64,000 nt of DNA from Cystobasidium ongulense (GCA_022835595.1 BQUP01000003.1:2340401-2404400), one strand, 5' to 3'; positions 11,601 through 23,012 are shown, counted from the first letter of the stretch. Numbers and translations: made by a program. The notes: a model not told the origin generated them from the letters alone.

Positions 11601-12742
11601 GTATGACGACATTGAACGGATCTCCCTCGTATGCTCCTCCTCCTGCATACACACCATTGTACATATTGAACCCGGGGTCCGAAGGACCAGCGAAGTTTTG
11701 ACCAGGGTTCTGCCCTTGCCCTTGCTGCTGACCAGGCTGAGGTTGGTCCTTACTTGATCTCTTCTTCTTTTTCTTTCCGGTAGTTGGCTGTGCAGTACCC
11801 TTGACAGCAGCATCTGTGGTTGACTCTCCTTGTTCCCCCAGCACTGGTGACATGGAAGTAGAAGGCGAAGTAGCACGCGTTTGCTCAGATACACTGCTTG
11901 GGTTCGAGGTAGGAGGAGAATGGGAAGAGATAGAAGGTGATGATACGGAAGATGTACGCGCCTTTTTTTCTGACGGTGCAGAGCCGGTCGTAGCCGAAGA
12001 TGAAGGAGCTGAAGGAGCCGCAGATGGAGGAGGTGCGGGTGCGACTACTCTAGCGAATGACAGGCCTTTGAAGCTCTGGCTAGGTGAAAGAGTAGGTGAC
12101 GACTTGTTTAAGATGGGTGACGAATCTTTATCTGTAGCGGTGGAATGAGCTTCGGCGGGTGTAGCTTTTGAAGGAAGTGGTCCTCCACCAAGGGCCGGGA
12201 ATTCATCCACGGAATCCAAAGCTACTGGCGGTCTCGATGGTGGATCAGCTGATTTCTTGGGCTGATGGGTAGAAGCTCTATCTGATGTGCTTGTATTGCC
12301 GCCTCTCGCGCCTCCTCGTCCTCTAGAAGACGAGCCTCGTCCACCTGGAAGCCGAGAAGTAACCATGTCAGCGATGACTACCAGCATGTAAGCGAGCATC
12401 CCACTAACGAGTGGATGAAGCACCTCTGCCTCTGTTTGAGGAAGAACTGCCATTGCCGGGAAGAGACGAAGAACGAGAGTGCGATGAAGTGTTGCCGGAA
12501 GTTGAAGAAGGCGCGTGATGGGCAGGATTAGCGGACTTTCCCGCAGCGGTCTCAGCAAGGGAAGAAGTATGAGCAGAGGTCGACCTTGGAATCTTGCTTG
12601 AAGTAGATTGGAAAGCTTCATTCGGCTGTTGCGATATCGATGTTGGTTGTGCGAAAGTGTCGTGATTGTCGACGGTGGTCATGCTGGAAGACAGCTTTCT
12701 CCCTCTGGCGGAGGGAACGAAGGCTGCTGATTCCGCGTTCAT
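8639..12742 (-). CDS. MIM1: Multi-PAM2-like, RGG-containing protein with C-terminal Mim1 (TOM13) domain
   Basis: Three exons in gene order, 12409..12742, 8946..12344 and 8639..8865, encode 1,319 residues. Residues 1-10 (MNAESAAFVP) and three segments near 560-596 (including FSADAQEFKP and LHVDAPVFVP) fit the PAM2 pattern for binding poly(A)-binding protein. An RGG tract lies near 105-125 and an EFPALGG motif near 154. A Gln-rich region follows, then amphipathic VEQVQ..V.ETVETVK repeats (about 645-815) and a triplicated IIS..ED.C motif (about 938-1004). Residues 1209-1319 resemble yeast Mim1: one hydrophobic helix with GINLFLPFVNGVMLGFGEIF. Mim1 inserts alpha-helical proteins into the mitochondrial outer membrane. 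The last intron (8866..8945) splits the Mim1 domain. An internal ATG at 9052..9054 could yield a 111-residue stand-alone Mim1. The joined frame is seen directly; its translation as one protein is inferred. The gene symbol applies only to the C-terminal domain. Confidence 0.85.
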
Positions 12743-13338
12743 GGTGGATGGATGGTGGGTCTGCATACACGAAGGGAGAGAGAAACAGTATGTCAGCTGT
12801 ACTGCGACCAAATCCACTCCAGCCTGGCAGCTTCCTCGCGCAATCAACGGCCTGACGAGGAAATTATTTCGCAAGGCTGTTGATTTGCAGGCGGGCTGCA
12901 GGGAGGAACCTATAGCTGACGGATGACGGGAACGGAGCCTGACCAAGCAGGTCTATTGGATGTAGATGAGAGAGCTCTCTGTCTCGCAGCTGCCCTCTCT
13001 TTCTCTTCTCTTGCGACTCTTCGTCCAGCTGCTTGCTTGTCCTGCACTGCACGACACACCTCGCTGCAGGCAATCTCGCGGCGAAGAGTGCGGTGGAGCG
13101 GTATGCTGGAGCGGTCTAGACGACACGACCTTGTATGTGGTAGCTTGTGCTGTAGTCGGTTGTGTATGCGAGTGTAGACGAAAGAGAAAAGCCAGAAGTG
13201 AAAGCAAGCGACGGGCCGGAAGTCAATCGACCAATTCTACATCGAGGAAGCTCTTCTTCACTCGCATTCAAGACCATATACCATACAACACACGTCAAGC
13301 GTACGCAACACACCTACTGCCATCCCGTTATACGCAAC
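12743..13338. promoter_or_regulatory. Divergent promoter between the Mim1-domain gene and PAM18
   Basis: About 600 bp separate the two divergent start codons, so both probably share regulatory DNA. Directly before the Mim1-domain start, 12743..12760 reads on that strand as a CCATCCATCCACC leader. The region near the PAM18 start is CA/AC-rich, common in highly expressed fungal leaders. No TATA box is obvious. Function is inferred from position. Confidence 0.5.
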
Positions 13339-13797
13339 ATGGCCAGCATCATCGCCGGAACAGCCGCAGTGCTCGGCGCAGGCATAGCGATGAGGACAGG
13401 TCTGCGCTCAGCCGTGCGGAATGGCGCAAAGCTCTCGCCTTTGATGCAGAAGATAGCAGGCCAGACTGGTCCTGCTGGTCCTACTAGCAGGTTTGGAAAA
13501 GCTCCAAATGGTCAGGAGTGGATTATGGGCGGATTCCAGGCTCGGATGGACAAGCGCGAAGCCAGTCAGATCTTAGGACTGAAGTGAGTAGTCTCAGCGT
13601 CTTGGAAGCATTGGATAACTACAGCGCGCTTACTGTGTATTGTAACTTGCAGAGAAAGAGATCTAACCAAGAACAAGCTCAAAGACGCACATCGTAGAGT
13701 GATGCTTGCAAATCATCCAGACCGAGGTGGTTCACCATATCTCAGTTCAAAGATCAACGAAGCGAAAGACTTACTCGACAAGCAAGTCAGATCGTAG
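13339..13797 (+). CDS. PAM18: PAM18/TIM14, J-protein of the mitochondrial import motor
   Basis: Two exons, 13339..13583 and 13653..13797, encode 129 residues. The N-terminus [20 protein letters not shown] is a short Ala/Gly-rich transmembrane segment. It is followed by the PAM18-type linker ending in [18 protein letters not shown]. Exon 2 supplies the compact J-domain with the catalytic HPD at residues 103-105 followed by [18 protein letters not shown]. Pam18 sits in the inner membrane at the TIM23 channel and stimulates the ATPase of matrix Hsp70 to pull in preproteins; its partner is the J-like Pam16. Length and the N-out single-pass layout match the family. It is divergent from the Mim1-domain gene, so an outer- and an inner-membrane import factor appear to share a promoter region. 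Confidence 0.96.
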
Positions 13798-14352
13798 CAT
13801 CTCATTCAAAGTTATACGAGTTATCACTCTACCGCCTCTACGCTCGCTCCATCGTTGTTGTATCACATCTATGCCGCCAGTCCAGGTAAGCTTGTCAGCA
13901 ATTTTTGCCCACTGCAATCTATGGTGGCGAAAGTGCAAGAAGAAGTTTGGAAGAAGCTGACTTGCGATTTTACCTTTTGCCTAGTTTCAGTAATATACGA
14001 TATAGTCATGTACTATTACCGCCCGCTCGCGCTATACCTGAGCCATGTCAGCGTAATATTATAGTCGTTCAAGCTTAGCATGATGCCATTGCAAATAAAC
14101 GCCGCTCAGACTTTGAATATACATTCCATTCGCACTCCAGTGGTCCTGTCTACCCTGTGAATCTGCTTTCATCAAGAATGGGCTTGCTTTGCGTAACTGA
14201 ACGACTTAGGCTACTGATGACAGCAACGAGTATGCTACTATTATTGACAACAACGGATACGAGTATGATTAACATGGTATACAAGTCTATTAGCTGGGTA
14301 TGCTGAACGAACGGAATCTGATGTATTTTACGATAGTCAAGACCAGCCTAAG
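13798..14352. other. Intergenic between convergent PAM18 and PPR gene
   Basis: About 555 bp of 3' flanks. There are short open frames only and I see no gene, repeat or RNA signature. Confidence 0.5.
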
Positions 14353-17300
14353 CTACGCCTCATCACCTCTCGAAAGAGCCTCTACGCGCGCACTACTTCT
14401 CGCTCTCGATTCTTCAGACGCAAGCAATGTCTGCGAAGTACGCGGTAGAGTCGAGTTTGGTATTCCACGACCGGGTTGATTTATAATACCTCTTCCAGCT
14501 TCTCTTTCCATTTTGGCACTTTTCTGTCTCCTTTCTAAATCTTCCCTGACCGTTAAAGCTTCTTCCAAAGCATTTCTATATTCATTTAAAATATCAGTGA
14601 TTTCTTTAGCTCGGGGATCTTCCTCTTCCCTCAATCTATGAAATAGAGAATAAACCGCTTGATATGATAAAATAGGGGGTAATCCAAATAAATTAAAACT
14701 ATTAATTTGACTTTTAATCAATGGTTTTCTAACTACTTTACCACCTGTGAGATCGCTTGCATTTCTTGAAGAAGATCTTAGACTCGCATTATTGAACGAA
14801 GAATCCGTAGTTTCAGGATATAAGAAAGAAGACAATTTAACCAAATAAGAAGGACCTGCATCTATCTTTTCTGATTTTGCAGCTTCTACAATTCTATTAG
14901 GTGGGAAACGAGAATGAAACTCTTTCAAAATAGATAAGCCTTGATCTACTTGTTGCGCTCTTGCATGTACTCCTAATTGATGTGCATAAATAGTTTCGAT
15001 ATGTCTAGCGAACCAAACTGGAGTTTCTTCCTCTCTCTTTAATGTATTTTTCAACCATTCTTCCCATTCTTTGAACAATTCTCTCGCTTTGACTGCTTTC
15101 TCAGTCCTGATCTGCATACGAACTTCTCGCTCTCTTTGACGTGATGAAGAATTTAATGTATCGAAAAGTATTTCCCATGTGTGATACGATGGGTGAATAT
15201 TGAAAGTTGGGAATGCATTCTTGAAGAATGAGAGTGCTGAATTCGTACGACCATGTGCTATTAGAAGTGTCAAGTAAGCATTGAACAAAATATTATGGAT
15301 TGGAACATTGCGTAATGCTTCAAGAGTTCCTGCATCTAATCCAGCGGAGTAAAATGTATGTTTGCTACCATTGAAATTTGAGACGTCATTTCCTGCGTTT
15401 GGATCTACAGCTGTATTGAAAGAAGCTGATGTTTGATCTGAAAGCACGTCGGTTGGTAGACCATGCACTTCGAGAATGGTGCCCATGATTTGGGCAAAGT
15501 CATCTAGGAGTTGATGAGTTGATTGAGGGACATCCTGTCGATATAAGGGGTGTTGAGGAGGGGAGTGGTCGTGTGATACATTATTCTCGCCGGCCATATG
15601 CAGGACACTTTGACTTGGTCCTTCCTTCAATTCCGATGTGACTGACTCTGCTTTGTCTTCTGTATAAGCAGCTGAGTCGGCTTCTTCGGTCGTTTGCTCA
15701 GAGAAGTTTGCTGTTTCCTCTGGAGTACCGTCTTTGACCTCTTCATCTTCTATTCTAGAATCTGATCCCACCTCTTTTAATTTAATGGCATTCTTGTTCA
15801 TATTAGGTGGTCTATAAGTAGCAGCAGTCAAGAATAAATTTTGAATAATATTCAGATCTGGAGTAATAGGATTTTCTCTAGGGTGTCCAGATTTTGAAGC
15901 TAATTGAAGCATATTTCCAACAATCCACTTAGATCTCAATAAATCACCTCTAATTCTAGAACCTTGAAGAATAGAATTAAAAATATCCTTTTCAGGCTTA
16001 AAACCTCTGTCTAATAATTCTTTTAGTAATCTTAGAGATTCAAAATAAAATGGTGATTCTTTTGAAGTATCTTTATCTTTTGCACATGTTCTAATTAATC
16101 CTAAATATGTATTATATGAAGGTTTTATTCCTAATTCTATCATTTCTGTGAATAAATCTAATGCTCTTTCGGGTGATACTCTATCATCAAGTGAACATCC
16201 ATATATCATTGCATCGAAAACTTCAACACTAGGTGTTGGATGTGCTACCAGTCTCATATGACCGTAGAGATCCCATGCTCGTGCTCGAATACCGGTCTGA
16301 CGACGCAGTTGGAATATGTGCTTGATGACGGCAGCATAGGTCTTGGCTAGAGCCGGTCGATTATAAGCCTCCAATGTTTGTAGGTAGCCCTCTGCTTTAG
16401 AGGTAGGCATGTTGGAAGGTGAGTTCTGCAGAACACCGACGACGACCTCGTGATGTGCAGTCAGAGGGATTGCAATGTCATCTGCGGAAAGGAGAATAAG
16501 GATCATAAATATTTCGGTTACCCCCCTCCCCCCCACAACTGTCGCCTTATCACTCACTTTGCTCGAAATATTGTAATAGAGTAGGTACAAGCTTTTGATC
16601 TTTTGAGATCAACCGGATAGTGGCGGCCAAGAGGTCTTCGGATAGCGCAACTTCCGCACGCTGATGAGCCATACGATCAGTAAATTAGTATCCAGCATTG
16701 AAAACCGTATCGTAGCATTCTTGCTCACCTTCATAAGTTCGAAAGTCGTTATAACATCCGTCAAACTTCTATCATTAGCAGCTTCAAGTACTAAAGCCGC
16801 CCACTCTTGTTTCGTAGCAATATCGAGAGTGATTCTATTGCTTGGTTGTTCTCCTATTATTAACTTGGGGGCTCTTGCTTTCGTACCTGGTAAGGGTTGC
16901 AGCAATTGTGACAAAGCATGGAAGATCTTCCCTCTAGTCCGGGCGTGCGGTCTTATTGTGGCCCTACTAACACTATTACTCTGTGTTAATCGTGAAGTAT
17001 GCGATGAAGTCGATATATTTCGCGAAGTTGCATCTTCTTCAGGCATTTGTTTCTCCAAGATACTTGATAGAGTACCTGATTCACCTTGTTGTTGTTTCAG
17101 CGACTCAGTACTACGCTGTCTCATCTTGCTAAGTTTAGACAATAAGCTTTCTTCTTCCTCTTCTATTCTACCTGGTATAGGAGTGAGAGGTACTTCTCCC
17201 TCAGGTACACGTCTATTCAAACATTCAAGTAACTCTGAAATACGAACTTTTGCTGTTTTACTTGCTGCGCCTAGCAATGGGGTACTTGATGATGCTCCAT

Positions 17301-18002
17301 TTTCGAGAGCTAGTCTCTGCTCGGATGGCGAAGGAGGCGCTGGATCGTAGCTCAACAGCTCTTCGTAGACTTGTCGATAAACTTCATCTGTGAGTGGAGG
17401 TAGCTCTTTCGCTAGGTTCTGCCGAGTCACATAGATTAGCAAGACCTTCGGAAGACGAGTGGCGAAAACATACATAGGCAGTATTGATTTTATCCCTAGA
17501 CTCGATTCTCAACCGTTCATCATTTTTCATTCCCTGTGGATGTCTGACTTCCCCTCTTTGTAAATGAGCTGGATATTCAGGCCCTCTGGAAGGCTTGCTG
17601 AAGACGCCTAGATTGTCTCTCCGGTCTGGGCGTACTTGCTTCTTGTATGGGTTCATGGAAGGATATGCTGCGAGTAGCATAAAATAAGCTTGTGACTTGT
17701 AATCAGCAATACAGTTCAAGACAGGACATACCCTCTCGCGGTGCTCGGTCATACTCTCTCGGACGGTATGGTTGCGAAGATGTGCGGCGAGGGTAGGAGG
17801 GTGCGGCATGATGGCGTCTTCCAGAGTCCTGGTCATCTTTGGAATGGAGAGCCTCTCGTCTCTCTTCGCGAGTCCGCCAGCGTGCAGAGTGCGAGGTGTG
17901 TATGAAGTTGTTGCTGCATCGTATGCATGTCCGAGTGGCAGCAGGCGTCGGCGCAGTAGCTGCAGTCAGTCCTCTCAGCCGGCGAGGGAGTAGGGTGAGC
18001 AT
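14353..18002 (-). CDS. Mitochondrial pentatricopeptide-repeat-type protein
   Basis: Five exons in gene order, 17732..18002, 17474..17667, 16729..17418, 16558..16660 and 14353..16481, encode 1,128 residues. The N-terminus is rich in Arg, Leu, Thr and Ala, with IHTSHSARW, which fits a cleavable mitochondrial presequence. Exon 5 has PPR-like helical pairs, such as VEVFDAMIYGCS and ALDLFTEMIELGIKPSYNTY, and a degenerate pair near FNAYLTLLIAHGRTNSALSF. PPR proteins bind organellar RNA and act in maturation, stability or translation of mitochondrial transcripts. I cannot assign it to a named yeast factor. An acidic, low-complexity linker lies between the repeats. The start at 18002 is preferred because the presequence begins there; another in-frame ATG lies at 18062. 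The last 2 kb are clearly AT-rich while the first exons are GC-rich. Confidence 0.82.
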
Positions 18003-18359
18003 GCGAGCACAGTCAGCTATGAAGGTCTGCAGTCTCTCATCAGTAAGTCCTCTACTAACCAACCAGTCAACTGATATACAACACTTTTATCCAGGCCGAT
18101 GAATCTTCTCGATCAACTCCACCGTGTGGCCAAAAGCTGGATTGTGAAAATTGAAAGCTGCGACGGAAACGGCGAGAGTGGCCTCTGCACACCACCAACA
18201 CACCCCGAGGTGCTTCAATACCCGCCCTCTTGCCCATCTACACGACTTCGTCGTAGCACTCCTCCAGTTTACTCGCCTCGAATCCATCCAAGGCGCTGTC
18301 AATTGGCTCTAATCCTAATTTTCCATCCATCCAAACGATAACAAAAAGCACACACAAAC
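18003..18359. promoter_or_regulatory. Divergent promoter between the PPR gene and ARB1
   Basis: This 357-bp region holds the promoters of two divergent genes. A CCATCCATCC block at 18323..18332 lies 28 bp before the ARB1 start and resembles the leaders of AFG1 and the Mim1-domain gene. The last 20 bases before the ATG are A/C-rich. Confidence 0.45.
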
Positions 18360-20619
18360 ATGGCTCCCGCAGTATCAGGTGGGTTGCGTACTCTAATCAG
18401 TATCTCGGGATCCCCTCTGACTCGTGTCTCCCTCTCCAGCATCCAAGGCCAAGCGCATGGCAGACAAGGTGAGTTAGCTTTCAGGATGACATCCTATATA
18501 ACCAGCAGCAGCTCAGGCCAACCATGCTTACACTGCGCTACTCCCATCACCAGGCCGCAAAGAAGAGCGCAACAACCTCCAGCAAGACCTCTGAAAATGG
18601 AGGATCTACCATGGGAACCGGTACCAATACCCCAATGACCTCGTTGAGCGCCAATGGAAGCGTCGAAGATTTAGGTCACGCAATGTCAAAGTCAAAACTT
18701 GATGTCGACAGATCCGGTTCAGGTGTCCTTACATCAGACCCCAAATCAAGAGATGTACACGTAGACTCGTACACCCTCTCTTTCCACGGAAGATTGCTCA
18801 TCGAAAATGCAAGTTTGGCTCTCAATTATGGTCAGAGATACGGTCTCCTCGGAGAGAATGGTTCGGGAAAGGTGTGCAGATGACAACTATCTTCATACAT
18901 TCTTGCGTTGCATTCCTAACTTGAACATGTTTGCTTCCGCCAGACCACTTTCCTACGCTCACTTGCTGAGCGAGATGTCGAAATTCCCGATCACATCGAC
19001 GTGAGTGATAGAACTTTCAGCTGAAGAATGGTTGCAAAAAGCTGACTGTTGGGTTTTCAATTTGCACACAGATGTACCTCGTTGCAGGAGAAGCAGATCC
19101 ATCAGAGGTCACAGCTCTCGATTTCATCATCAACAGTGCCAAAGAAAAGGTCGCTCGTCTCGAGAAAGAGATTGAAGACATGTCAATGGCAGACGATGTA
19201 GACGAAGTTGGACTAGAACTTAAATACGAGGAGCTCGAGGAATTGGATCCAAATACTTTTGAAGCCAAGGCTGGAGCTATTCTACACGGTCTCGGTTTCG
19301 ACCAAGCTATGATGAAGAAACCCACAAAGGATATGTCTGGAGGATGGAGAATGAGAGTAGCTCTTGCAAGAGCTCTTTTCGTTAAACCTCATTTGCTCTT
19401 ACTCGACGAACCTACCAATCACTTAGATTTAGAAGCTGTAGTCTGGTTGGAAGCTTATCTAGCTACCTATAACCATATCCTCATCATCACTTCTCACTCG
19501 CAAGATTTCATGGATACCGTATGCACAAACATTATGGACTTGACTCTCGATAAGAAGTTGGTCTACTATGGTGGTAACTACTCTACTTACGTCCGAACAA
19601 AGAGCGACAATGAAGTCAATCAAACGAAAGCCTTCAACAAGCAGAACGATGGTGAGCTTTCTTTATCACGTATTACTTTTTTTTTCAATAGCTAACGCTT
19701 CGACCTCGCCGTAGAAATCCAACATATCAAGAAGTTCATCGCTTCCGCTGGTACATATGCCAATTTGGTCAAACAAGCCAAGTCAAAGCAAAAGATTATC
19801 GACAAGATGGAGGCTGCTGGTCTCGTTCAACCGGTTCTTACCCCTCGACCCATCACATTCGACTTCCAGAGTGTCACGAAACTTCCCCCTCCTATTATCG
19901 CTTTCAACGATGTCGCTTTCGCTTACAATGGTCAAATCAAGGACGCTTTGTACCAGGACTTGTCACTCGGTGTCGACATGGACTCGAGAATCGCCATCGT
20001 AGGAGCCAACGGTACCGGAAAGTCTACACTTCTCAACTTGATGACTGGTCAGCTCATGCCTACACGAGGTGATGTCAACCGACACCCCGCTCTCAAGCTC
20101 GCCAAGTACTCGCAGCACTCTGCCGATCAGCTCCCATACAACAAGTCTCCTTTGGAATACTTTGAGGCTTTATACAAGGCCAAGTTCCCAGACAAGGATA
20201 TCCAATTCTGGAGACAGCAATTAGGAAGATTTGGTCTATCAGGAGCACATCAAACGAGTCCTATCAATCAACTTTCTGATGGTCTACGGAACAGAGTCGT
20301 CTTTGCACAATTATCAATGGAATTACCTCATATCTTATTACTTGATGAACCTACAAATCATTTAGATATGCAATCTATTGACGCTCTAGCTCAAGCTATC
20401 AAGAAATTCGAAGGTGGCGTAGTCGTCGTATCTCACGATTTCAGATTACTTTCACTTATCGCAGAAGAACTTTGGGAAGTCAAAAATAAGAAAATTGTCA
20501 ACCTTACAAAACATGGTATCGATATCAAGATGTACAAGGAGGGTCTCGTTAAGAACTCACAGGCGGCTATTGAAAAGGCTCAACTACTCAGCAAGAGCAC
20601 AGCCAAGAACGCCTCATAA
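18360..20619 (+). CDS. ARB1: ABC-F ATPase ARB1 (ABCF2), ribosome biogenesis
   Basis: Six exons encode 635 residues: 18360..18378, 18440..18468, 18554..18871, 18944..19000, 19072..19651 and 19715..20619. There are two ABC cassettes and no membrane segment. Cassette one has Walker A GENGSGKT (115-122, split by an intron), signature SGGWRMR near 230 and DEPTNHLD at 253-260. Cassette two has GANGTGKS at 431-438, an LSDGL signature at 521-525 and DEPTNHLD at 545-552. The N-terminus is Lys- and Ser-rich, as in Arb1, rather than carrying the HEAT-like region of Gcn20 or eEF3. Arb1 shuttles between nucleus and cytoplasm and is needed for 40S and 60S subunit maturation. The two first exons are tiny (19 and 29 nt). 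Exon usage is fairly GC-balanced with preferred codons, which fits high expression. Confidence 0.95.
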
Positions 20620-21171
20620 GTTCCCTTTCGATGAGCGTGCCATTTCCATTAGCAGTTGTCCTTTTTTGTTTTCAATCTGGCCTGCTTTGTAATTTCAGAA
20701 GAGGGAAAAGAAAAGGAGGGAAATGCAAAGACAAAAGAGAGGATCGCTTGGAATCGGCTTCATCCACACTCAAACAAAATGTATATTGTTTTCCGAACCC
20801 TATCTTCGTTCCAGCCTTTTCAACAACAGAAGCGTTACTTAAAAAGAGCTAGTGTTAGCATGAAGTTCAAAAAAGTGCACAGATTTAACCTAATCCTTAC
20901 TCTTTCGCACTGTACTGTATCATAGCTTTCACCATTAGACTCTTCCGTTTCTCTTTTCACCTTGTTACACCTTGTCTTTCCAATATAGAGAGTATGTGGC
21001 TTTATACTTTTTCTTGTTCTCTTTCTTGCACGTGCTTTGAAAGCTTTCGATCAACGCAGCGCGTAAACAAGCACTTTGAGGAATTGTTGTTGCCTGCTGA
21101 CTCTTCAACAGGCTTTGAATTGGAGAAGAAATAGTGACAGACTTTGCATCAACAGGTCAGAAGATAGCACA
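20620..21171. promoter_or_regulatory. Intergenic between ARB1 and the FHA gene, with a forkhead-like site
   Basis: About 550 bp hold the ARB1 3' flank and the FHA gene promoter. GTAAACAA at 21063..21070, about 100 bp before the FHA start, fits the forkhead consensus RTAAAYA. This is a short motif and could occur by chance. Confidence 0.35.
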
Positions 21172-22834
21172 ATGGACACGCCGACAAGTGTGCGACGGCC
21201 TTTGCAGGAAATTGGGAACCGCCGTCTTGCGCAAAAGAGTCGTGAGTGCGAGATATATGAGAGCGAGAGGGAACAGGACACACTGATGACATCCTGACCA
21301 TGCAGTATCTTTGTCTTCCTCGCCTGCTGGCAAGACTCGCCTACCTTCCATGCTGTCCAGCTCTCCTCCACGTTCAGCGCGCAGCTTCGCTTTCACCAGC
21401 TCTCCAGCGCGAGATGCATCGAGCATAGCTTCGTCGCCGCCTCCAGCAACACCGCGGGATGCACTGCGTCAAGTCTATCTGTTCGATAAGAGCGGACCTA
21501 CTGCAGAAGCAGCCATCGCACCGCAAGTCTGCGATATTGAACATGTCAATTTGGAAACTTCTTCTCAGACAATAACAATCATGATCGGACAGACTGTACA
21601 TATCGGACGCAAGCTTAAGAAATTGGAAGAGAGCATAAGAAGTAGCTTACAACAGCAGCAAGGACTAGTGAGACTGGTGACGATACCAAAAGCTGCAAAG
21701 CATGCTTCAAGGCATCATTGCTCGCTCACGCTTCGTAAAGAGGATGGTGGGCGGCTCAGGCTTGATATCAACGTACACGGACAGAATGGTATGCAGCTAG
21801 AAGGCGTCAAGATTCCCCATGGAGACAAGCAGGTGCCAGTGCACAACGACGAGACCGTAGTACTGGGATTCTACACGGACTTTGAAGTCAAGGTGGTTTG
21901 TAATGACACTGCTCAAGCTAAGCACGTGATATCGCATCAAGCAAGAGAAATAACAGAGCAATTACCACCTGTTCCTACTTCCGAGGCCACCCTAGGACTG
22001 GACCTGGAAATGGATCTAGATGATGAAGATGCTGAAGCTGAAGTTGAAGCTGAAGAAGAAGAAGACAACCAAGGAAAGCTCGCTATGATTGCAGAAATGG
22101 CTGAGCAACGGCTTCCCATCAAGCTTGAATCTACTGCATCGTCGCCAATGACTGCCATCTCGGCCTCGAAGAAACGACAAGGCTCGAGGGAATCGTCGTA
22201 CCAGCCTGTGAAGAGGGCACGATTGAGTTCGGAGATCAGATCTTCACCTGCACCCTCGCCATATGCGCATCAGGACGATGATGGCTACCCACCCGAGGAC
22301 AGCAGCGAAAGCGAAGATGAAGACCGCGTTGAAAGACGCAAGAATTGTAAGATGGCTTCCTTGAGAAAGATGAGATTGAGATGCCGACCTGCTCTTCTTT
22401 CTAATCTAGCCGAACTGCAAGATGCATATTCTCGAGTCAAATCAGCTATTAAAACGTTTTCTTTGGATTTGGTCGGCATCTTAGCGTCGGGCATAGTCTT
22501 CCAACCTCGCGCAACACTGACAACGAGCGAATGCATTCACCTCTTAATGGAAACACAGCCTTGTTTGTTAGAGCATGGATCGACAGAAGCATGGCGGCCG
22601 AGTGTTCTAGCGGCTTTGAGAAATGGGCCATTTGGGGTAATTGAGAATGAAGGGTTGAAGGATGCTGCTGGTAAAAAGGTAGAACCTGATTGGCATTACA
22701 ATCCTGATTTAGATAGTGATATAGAGAGAAAGAATAGTCTTAAACCTTTTGTCAAGAGTATTAGAAGCACTCAGAGACAGAAGAAACAGTATTTCTTCAA
22801 GAGACCTAGTGATTTAAAGAGCAGGAGGTGGTAG
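21172..22834 (+). CDS. FHA-domain nuclear protein, possibly Tos4/Plm2-like
   Basis: Two exons, 21172..21241 and 21306..22834, encode 532 residues. The N-terminus (MDTPTSVRRPLQEIGNRR) and a Ser/Pro-rich stretch precede an FHA domain at about residues 110-200, with HIGRK near 122-126, ASRHHCSL and the NGMQLEG loop; FHA domains bind phosphothreonine. An acidic Asp/Glu tract and SSPAPSP-like kinase sites follow. The C-terminal third contains a conserved-looking helical region and ends with RSTQRQKKQYFFKRP. Yeast Tos4 and Plm2 are FHA proteins of the G1/S programme, and I suggest a relation from the FHA position and charged middle, not from a close match. The neighbouring MCM3 has G1/S boxes in its promoter. 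The 64-nt intron has a CTGAC branch site. Confidence 0.75.
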
Positions 22835-22974
22835 GAACTGCAGATTAATTAGAGCTTTCTTAAACCAATCTACACTGTAAAATACAGACTAAGTAAGCAC
22901 CAGTAATCTATGTGTACAACCCTTGTAAACCAGCTGTACTCGATGTAGAGAGTATACTCGCTTGTTCCCAATTT

Positions 22975-23012
22975 ACGCGTCTTTTCGATCGCTTTGGTCC
23001 AGGTAGACGCGT
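22975..23012. promoter_or_regulatory. Pair of MluI cell-cycle boxes (ACGCGT) upstream of MCM3
   Basis: Two perfect ACGCGT hexamers lie at 22975..22980 and 23007..23012, spaced 32 bp and ending 65 bp before the MCM3 start codon. In fungi this MCB element binds MBF (Swi6/Mbp1 or Res1/2) and drives G1/S transcription of replication genes, including MCM genes. Confidence 0.75.

Noticed and set aside
16482-16590. Start of the PPR protein at an ATG in 16590 (MYLLYYNISS).
   Set aside because: That stretch includes intron sequence with GTGAGT and GCAG ends. Upstream exons join in phase and supply a mitochondrial presequence.
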